DNA of 28,699 bases, taken from the NCBI GenBank assembly GCA_002342035.1, contig DDPE01000096.1, positions 1-28,699 of the forward strand. The letters run 5' to 3'. This stretch comes from Asticcacaulis sp. UBA2476 (GTDB lineage Bacteria; Pseudomonadota; Alphaproteobacteria; Caulobacterales; Caulobacteraceae). Positions 24,139-28,699 of the stretch are shown one piece after another (position 1 is the stretch's first letter; each line of letters starts with the position of its first letter). The translations under genes were made by a program, and so were the position numbers. The notes below the pieces were generated by a model. That model did no database searches, was not told the origin of the DNA, and saw only the letters and a list, made by a program, of their open reading frames with translations.

Positions 24139-24282
24139 AAAAAGCAGTCATATGCTGATCGCTGATTGACAAATCACGCGCTTAAGACAATTTGAAGTCC
24201 TAAAATCGTATAATAATCAAAACGGCAGGCCCGCAATGCGTTCGCGGACTGATCCGGATACGGACGCAGAGGGACTTTATTG

Positions 24283-25362
24283 GTGGATATCAAGGCGTCT
24301 TCGGAGCTTAAGCCCGGTGTTAATTTACCGGCGAGCGGCACGGTATCCACGATAAATGACGTGGCGCGTCTGGCGGGGGTGTCGATCAAGACCGTCTCGC
24401 GCGTCATGAATAATGAACCCAATGTCCGCGCCGAGACCCGCGTCAAGGTTCAGGAAGCTGCCAATCTGCTGCATTACCGGCCCAATCTTTTGGCGCGGTC
24501 GCTGGCGGGTGCGCGCAGTTTTCTGATCGGGATTTTCTACGATAACCCCAACCCCAGCTATATCAATGCCGTGCAAAACGGGGCGATCCGGCGCTGCCGT
24601 GAAAGCAGCTATCACCTGCTGATCGAGCCGCAGGATGCCCATTCGCCCGACCTTGAGCGCAATATCGCGGGGCTTCTGGCGACCATTCGCCTTGATGGGG
24701 TGATCCTGACACCGCCCCTATGCGATATGGCGGTGGTGCTGCATGCCGTTGAGGCGGCGGGTGTGCCCTATGTGCGGATTTCACCGTTCCTCAATCCTGG
24801 CCGTTCGCCGATTGTGCGTATGGATGAAGCCCGCGCCACCTATGAAATGACCCAGCATCTGATCGCCATGGGCCACCGCGATATCGGTTTTGTGCTGGGC
24901 CACCCGGAACATGGCGGCACGCATTTACGCTATCAGGGCTTTACAAAGGCGCTGAGCGAGGCCGGGATCACCCCGCGTCCCGATTGGGTCAAGCAGGGCT
25001 TTTTCTCTTATGAATCGGGCATAGAGGCCGGAAAGTCATTCTTTGCGGACGGCAAGCCGCGGCCAACAGCGATTTTCTCCAGCAACGACTATATGGCGTT
25101 TGGGATTATGGGCGTCGCTCAGCAAATGGGCATCCGCATCCCCGAAGATATATCCATCTGCGGGTTCGACGATGCGCCGGGGTCGATCCTGATCTGGCCG
25201 CATGTGACCACGATCCGCCAGCCGGTCGAAGATATCGCCTATGCCGCTGCCGACATCCTGCTGGCCAAGGCGGAGGTAGAAGACGAGGATGGCACTAAAC
25301 GCGACACCGACCGTATGCTGCCGTTTGAACTGATCAAGCGCAATTCGGTCGGGCCGGTTTAA
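24283..25362 (+). CDS. LacI-family transcriptional regulator of the local sugar genes
   Basis: The 359-residue protein has a LacI-type helix-turn-helix after about 22 unstructured residues (STINDVARLAGVSIKTVSRVMNN), then the hinge helix YRPNLLARSLAG. A periplasmic-binding-protein-like effector domain follows, with LIGIFYDNPNPSYINAVQNG, the ILTPPLCD strand and ISICGFDDAPGSILIWPHVTTIRQP. It should bind AGCGCT-centred palindromes and respond to a sugar or sugar phosphate. Four such palindromes lie around zwf, its own gene and the glucosidase gene, so it is the likely regulator of all three; the effector is unknown. The start is GTG 24283 (AGAGGGA eight bases before); TTG 24280 is an alternative. 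The downstream hairpin has its T-run on the opposite strand. Confidence 0.93.
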   Translation: MDIKASSELKPGVNLPASGTVSTINDVARLAGVSIKTVSRVMNNEPNVRAETRVKVQEAANLLHYRPNLLARSLAGARSFLIGIFYDNPNPSYINAVQNGAIRRCRESSYHLLIEPQDAHSPDLERNIAGLLATIRLDGVILTPPLCDMAVVLHAVEAAGVPYVRISPFLNPGRSPIVRMDEARATYEMTQHLIAMGHRDIGFVLGHPEHGGTHLRYQGFTKALSEAGITPRPDWVKQGFFSYESGIEAGKSFFADGKPRPTAIFSSNDYMAFGIMGVAQQMGIRIPEDISICGFDDAPGSILIWPHVTTIRQPVEDIAYAAADILLAKAEVEDEDGTKRDTDRMLPFELIKRNSVGPV

Positions 25363-25382
25363 ATCGACTTCCCGAAATTCTA

Positions 25383-25418
25383 ATAAAAAAAGTCCCGGTG
25401 ACGAAAACGCCACCGGGA
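25383..25418 (-). terminator. Intrinsic terminator on the minus strand
   Basis: TCCCGGTG (25393-25400) pairs with CACCGGGA (25411-25418). On the minus strand the hairpin is followed by ACTTTTTTTATTA, a proper T-run, whereas on the plus strand no T-run follows. So it would end a minus-strand transcript, yet no minus-strand gene is visible upstream of it. Confidence 0.5.
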
Positions 25419-25597
25419 TCTAAAGGCCATTACCTTCGAAAATGCCAAATTCCAGAAGGTATTTAAAACCGAACCCAGACGATGAAGGTGAAAAAGGGAA
25501 AGACCCTCACCAAAGTCCGGCTTTAAACTCACAGTACGTAAGGGCCGGGAGACGGCACGCTTACGCGGCAACAACAGGCTTCAGAATTAGGCCTATC

Positions 25598-25611
25598 TGA
25601 CAGCGCTGTCA
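25598..25611. promoter_or_regulatory. LacI-type operator, distal site of the beta-glucosidase gene
   Basis: TGACAGCGCTGTCA, identical in all 14 bases to the zwf operator and 430 bases before the glucosidase start. Confidence 0.65.
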
Positions 25612-25616
25612 AATAT

Positions 25617-25640
25617 ATTTTTGAAAAATATTTCAAAAAT
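25617..25640. promoter_or_regulatory. Perfect AT-rich inverted repeat
   Basis: ATTTTTGAAA-AATA-TTTCAAAAAT, perfect 10-base arms, five bases after the distal operator. It could be a second regulator site or a DNA-bend element. Confidence 0.35.
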
Positions 25641-25783
25641 CATCCCTGACGCGAAATCAGCGCGCTAATGCTGCGGTGAACATTTTTTAGTATATTGAAT
25701 TATATATTTAATTTTTAAGATTACGCTGCAATGCAAAATAATAGCTCTTCGCATTTGCGAGTGCTCTAAGCCTTGACGGCGGC

Positions 25784-25797
25784 TGATAGCGCTGTCA
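25784..25797. promoter_or_regulatory. LacI-type operator, proximal site of the beta-glucosidase gene
   Basis: TGATAGCGCTGTCA, one change from the zwf operator, 244 bases before the glucosidase start and 186 bases from the distal site (centre to centre). Two sites this far apart could be joined by a repressor loop. Confidence 0.6.
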
Positions 25798-26040
25798 TTA
25801 AAGAGGTAATGGGCCGCAATATCATCAGGGTAATGTCTGATGTGTCGCGATGTCCGCGCGTACAGGGAGAGGCGGCGTCACCATGTCTTTTGGCGTTGTG
25901 ACGGGACGGATATTTTGGCGCCTACGTCAAAAAGGCAGGTGCCGAATAGATGTCGTAAGCGTTTCCTCATGGTCCTGCATAAGATATGACGTATAAAAAA
26001 CGCCCGTATCATTGGTATCGGGCCCAGATGGGAAGCTGAG

Positions 26041-28632
26041 ATGAAATCTGCACACACCAAATCGTCGCCGTTTAAGGCGTGGCTGAAGCTAAGCACGGCC
26101 GGACTGATGCTCACGGCTTTGAGCGCCTGCGCGACCTTCAGCGGCGCGGACACCGATGCAGCCCCGATGGCGGCGGCCCCTGCGGTTGCCCCGGCACCGG
26201 CACCCGTGCCGGTCAATCCGGTGTGGCCGGAGCTTAAGGACGCCGGTCTGATCGATGCTGATGTCGAAGCCAAAATCGATGCTTTGATGGCGCAGATGAC
26301 GATTGAGGAAAAGGTCGGTCAGACCGTTCAGGCCGATATCGCCTCGATCAAACCTGAAGACCTCAAGAAATATCCGCTTGGCTCCATTCTGGCGGGCGGG
26401 TCGTCGTCCCCGAATGGCAATGAGCGCGCCACGCCGCAGGAATGGCTCGATCTGGCGGACGCTTACTGGCGTTCTTCGCTCGAATATCCGTCCAAGGCCA
26501 AGATCCCGCTGCTGTTCGGGATCGACGCGGTTCACGGTCACTCAAACTTGGTCGGTGCGATCATCTTTCCGCACAATGTCGGTTTGGGGGCCACGCGCAA
26601 TCCCGACCTGATGAAAAAGATCGCTGAAGTCACGGCCTATGAGATGGCGCTGGCAGGTGTAGACTGGACCTTTGCCCCGACGGTCGCCGTTTCGCGCGAT
26701 AAGCGCTGGGGGCGTGCTTACGAATCCTATTCTGAAAACCCGGCTGATGTCGCCGCCTATGCCGGTAAGGTCGTTGAGGGCCTGCAAGGCGACAAAGGCG
26801 GCGATGAGGGTATTAAGCTTGGCCGCATCATGTCCTCAGCCAAGCACTATCTGGGCGATGGCGGCACCTTGGGCGGTAAGGATCAGGGCGACGCCGTGAT
26901 CAGTGAGGAAGAACTGGCCAAGATTCACAATGCCGGTTACCCGCCCTCGATCGAAGCCGGTGTGTTGTCGGTCATGGCGTCGTTTTCAAGCTGGAACGGT
27001 GAAAAGCTGACCGGCAGCAAATATCTGCTGACTGATGTGCTGAAAGGCCGGATGGGCTTTGACGGCTTTGTGGTGTCGGACTGGAACGCCCAAGGACAGG
27101 TGCCGGGCTGTACCAACCTGTCGTGCCCGCAGGCCTTTAACGCCGGGATCGACATGTTCATGGCCCCGGATTCGTGGAAAGGCATCTATGAGAACACCTT
27201 GGCTCAGGCTAAGTCGGGCGAGATTTCTCAGGCGCGGCTTGATGATGCCGTGCGCCGTATTTTGCGCGCCAAGATCAAAGGCGGACTGTTTGAATTTGGC
27301 GCCCCGAAAGACCGCGCCATCACCGGCAAGTGGGAAAACCTGAGCCGTCCGGAACACCGCGCGGTCGCCCGTCAGGCGGTGCGTGAATCGCTGGTGCTGC
27401 TGAAAAACAATGGCTCGCTGCTGCCCATTAAGGGCAAGGCCAATATCCTCGTGGCCGGTGATGGTGCTGATAATATCGGCAAACAATCCGGCGGCTGGAC
27501 CATTTCGTGGCAAGGCACCGGCAACACCAATGCCGACTTCCCGCACGGCCAGTCGATCTTTGGCGGCATCAAGGACGCGGCCACTGCTGCGGGCGGCAAG
27601 GCGACCCTAAGTGTTGACGGTTCCTTCAAGGGCAAAAAGCCGGACGTGGCCATCGTCGTCATCGGCGAAGACCCCTATGCCGAGTTCCAGGGCGACCGCC
27701 CGAACCTTGATTACCAGCCCGGTGAGCCCAAGGATCTGGAGCTGATCAAAAAGTTGAAAGCTGCCGGTATTCCGGTGGTTACCGTGTTCCTGTCGGGCCG
27801 TCCGATGTGGGTGAACCCGGAACTGAATGCCTCGAACGCCTTTGTGGCGGCCTGGCTGCCCGGCACCGAAGGGGCTGGGGTGGCTGACCTGATCATCGGT
27901 GATGCGGCGGGCAAGGCACGCCATGATTTCAAGGGACGCTTAAGCTTCTCATGGCCGAAAACCGCCATGCAGCAACCACTTAATGTCGGCATGGCGGGTT
28001 ATGATCCGCTGTTTGCCTATGGCTTTGGGCTGACCTATGCCGATAAAGGCGATCTGGCGCCACTTTCGGAAGTGTCCGGCTTGAGCGATGCCGATGTGGT
28101 CAATGTCGATAACTACTTCACTGCCGGTCGTGTGCGCGCGCCTTGGAAGTTCGCCATCGCTGATCTGAGCGGCGCAGTTGAGGGTGAGGGCAATCTTAAG
28201 AGCCCGAAGGGTATCGCCAGCCAGACCATCGTCGATGCCGGTGCTCAGGAAGCCGGTCGGCGTCTGGTGTTCAACGGTCAGGGCCTTGGGGCCGCCTTGT
28301 TCCAGGGGCCGCTGGTTGACCTGAGCCGTCAAACGACCGGTGAACTGGCGCTGTCGATTACCTATAAGATGGATAAGGCCGCTGAAGGCCCCGTGACTAT
28401 CGGCGTTGGGCGTGATCCGTTCATCATGGGCCGCGTCGATGTGTCGAAGGCGCTGGCCCCCACGGGTGGGCAGTTCAAGACGCTGAAGATCAAGCTGGGT
28501 TGTTTCCGCGATGCGGGCGCTGACATGAAGCAGATCGGCGTACCGTTTGCGATATCTTCGGAAAAGGCGCTCGACCTGACCTATACGTCGGTCAAGCTGA
28601 TGGCGGTCGAAGGCGACGGCAACTGCCCGTAA
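26041..28632 (+). CDS. GH3 beta-glucosidase / exo-beta-glucan glucohydrolase, lipoprotein
   Basis: The 863-residue protein starts with a lipoprotein signal (residues 1-29; lipobox LSAC, C30) and a Pro/Ala-rich linker, so it is probably anchored in the outer membrane. A GH3 N-terminal barrel follows (about residues 70-410), with FGIDAVHGHSN, AKHYLGDGGT and the nucleophile D347 in GFVVSDWN. The C-terminal GH3 sandwich (about 440-660) has E548 in EDPYAEFQGD as likely acid/base, by analogy with plant exo-glucanases. A further C-terminal beta domain (about 690-863) resembles the ExoP/galactose-binding module. It would release glucose from beta-1,4 or beta-1,3 gluco-oligosaccharides. Two LacI-type operators upstream tie it to the zwf-eda genes. 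ATG 26041 is firm from the signal peptide. Confidence 0.95.
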   Translation: MKSAHTKSSPFKAWLKLSTAGLMLTALSACATFSGADTDAAPMAAAPAVAPAPAPVPVNPVWPELKDAGLIDADVEAKIDALMAQMTIEEKVGQTVQADIASIKPEDLKKYPLGSILAGGSSSPNGNERATPQEWLDLADAYWRSSLEYPSKAKIPLLFGIDAVHGHSNLVGAIIFPHNVGLGATRNPDLMKKIAEVTAYEMALAGVDWTFAPTVAVSRDKRWGRAYESYSENPADVAAYAGKVVEGLQGDKGGDEGIKLGRIMSSAKHYLGDGGTLGGKDQGDAVISEEELAKIHNAGYPPSIEAGVLSVMASFSSWNGEKLTGSKYLLTDVLKGRMGFDGFVVSDWNAQGQVPGCTNLSCPQAFNAGIDMFMAPDSWKGIYENTLAQAKSGEISQARLDDAVRRILRAKIKGGLFEFGAPKDRAITGKWENLSRPEHRAVARQAVRESLVLLKNNGSLLPIKGKANILVAGDGADNIGKQSGGWTISWQGTGNTNADFPHGQSIFGGIKDAATAAGGKATLSVDGSFKGKKPDVAIVVIGEDPYAEFQGDRPNLDYQPGEPKDLELIKKLKAAGIPVVTVFLSGRPMWVNPELNASNAFVAAWLPGTEGAGVADLIIGDAAGKARHDFKGRLSFSWPKTAMQQPLNVGMAGYDPLFAYGFGLTYADKGDLAPLSEVSGLSDADVVNVDNYFTAGRVRAPWKFAIADLSGAVEGEGNLKSPKGIASQTIVDAGAQEAGRRLVFNGQGLGAALFQGPLVDLSRQTTGELALSITYKMDKAAEGPVTIGVGRDPFIMGRVDVSKALAPTGGQFKTLKIKLGCFRDAGADMKQIGVPFAISSEKALDLTYTSVKLMAVEGDGNCP

Positions 28633-28690
28633 GCCCCCACCACCCCCGCGAAAAATCGCGGCGGTCCCCCTCCCCAGTGAACTGGGGAGG
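28633..28690 (-). repeat. Palindromic repeat R6 (two stems plus tail, reverse)
   Basis: It starts at the base after the glucosidase stop. Plus-strand order: tail (GCCCCCACCACCCCC), stem 2 (CCGCGA 28646-28651 with TCGCGG 28656-28661) and stem 1 (CCTCCCCAGT 28669-28678 with ACTGGGGAGG 28681-28690). Any partner lies beyond the window. Confidence 0.75.
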
Positions 28691-28699
28691 TATGTAAAA

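Larger units (their letters stand above)
25363..26040. other. Long regulatory region between lacI and the beta-glucosidase gene
   Basis: This 678-base stretch has no firm gene. It holds a minus-strand terminator-like hairpin (25383-25418), two operators (25598-25611, 25784-25797) 186 bases apart, a perfect 24-base AT-rich inverted repeat (25617-25640) and an AT-rich block at about 25680-25745. Two short overlapping frames lie between the second operator and the glucosidase: 25809-25901 (30 codons, after AAAGAGG) and 25883-25996 (37 codons, after GGGAGAGG). They could be leader peptides, but nothing else supports them. Confidence 0.5.

Noticed and set aside
25380..25574. Minus-strand 64-codon frame ending in the terminator hairpin
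   Set aside because: Its last codons are the hairpin itself and no start signal is seen; a non-coding transcript is a better explanation if anything is transcribed.
25809..25996. Two short overlapping plus-strand frames (30 and 37 codons) before the glucosidase gene
   Set aside because: Each has a plausible Shine-Dalgarno, but neither shows codon bias or a recognisable peptide; not enough to call genes.
1..28699. tRNA, rRNA and CRISPR arrays
   Set aside because: No cloverleaf-like gene, ribosomal RNA sequence or regularly spaced direct repeats were seen on reading either strand; the repeats present are dispersed palindromes.

Overview
The window comes from an alphaproteobacterium of the Caulobacteraceae, most likely Asticcacaulis or a close relative. 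The reasons are a GC-rich, GCC/GTC/CTG-heavy codon use, a PleC-type cell-cycle histidine kinase, CtrA-like TTAA-N7-TTAA boxes, and an Entner-Doudoroff cluster (zwf-pgl-edd-glk-eda) with its own LacI-type regulator. This placement is inference from gene content; no searches were run.

Layout. Bases 1-252 hold a fragment of an RND efflux permease that runs abruptly into a 5'-truncated glnE, which lacks the adenylyl-removing half. Bases 2088-3457 form a small island of a lipoprotein, a four-helix membrane protein and a DUF559 nuclease, punctuated by palindromic repeats. An ECF sigma factor, a one-helix membrane protein and a periplasmic metal-sensor-like protein follow (3.85-5.43 kb). Then come a PhyH-type dioxygenase, a PleC-like hybrid-sensor kinase (minus strand), a VOC protein, a single-domain response regulator and aminopeptidase N (both minus strand). 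After two little-characterised genes and a group III truncated haemoglobin there is a gene-less inverted pair of the same repeats (14.81-14.94 kb), followed by PEP carboxylase.

From 18.2 kb to the end is a sugar-catabolism block: zwf, pgl, edd, glk and eda on one strand with tight spacing, a LacI-family regulator, and a lipoprotein GH3 beta-glucosidase. A shared palindrome, TGACAGCGCTGTCA, lies before zwf and before the glucosidase (twice, one copy with a single change), and a one-mismatch copy lies between eda and lacI. The simplest reading is one local regulon: surface beta-glucosidase releases glucose, Glk phosphorylates it, and Zwf-Pgl-Edd-Eda take it to pyruvate and glyceraldehyde-3-phosphate. 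PEP carboxylase refills oxaloacetate.

The most unusual signal is a family of six two-stem palindromic repeats. Each has a C-rich/G-rich stem 1; most have a variable stem 2; all have a G-rich tail. Two copies face each other around the DUF559 gene with compensatory base changes, and another two face each other with no gene between them. This suggests a REP/RAYT-like or MITE-like system in which a DUF559 nuclease could be the partner protein.
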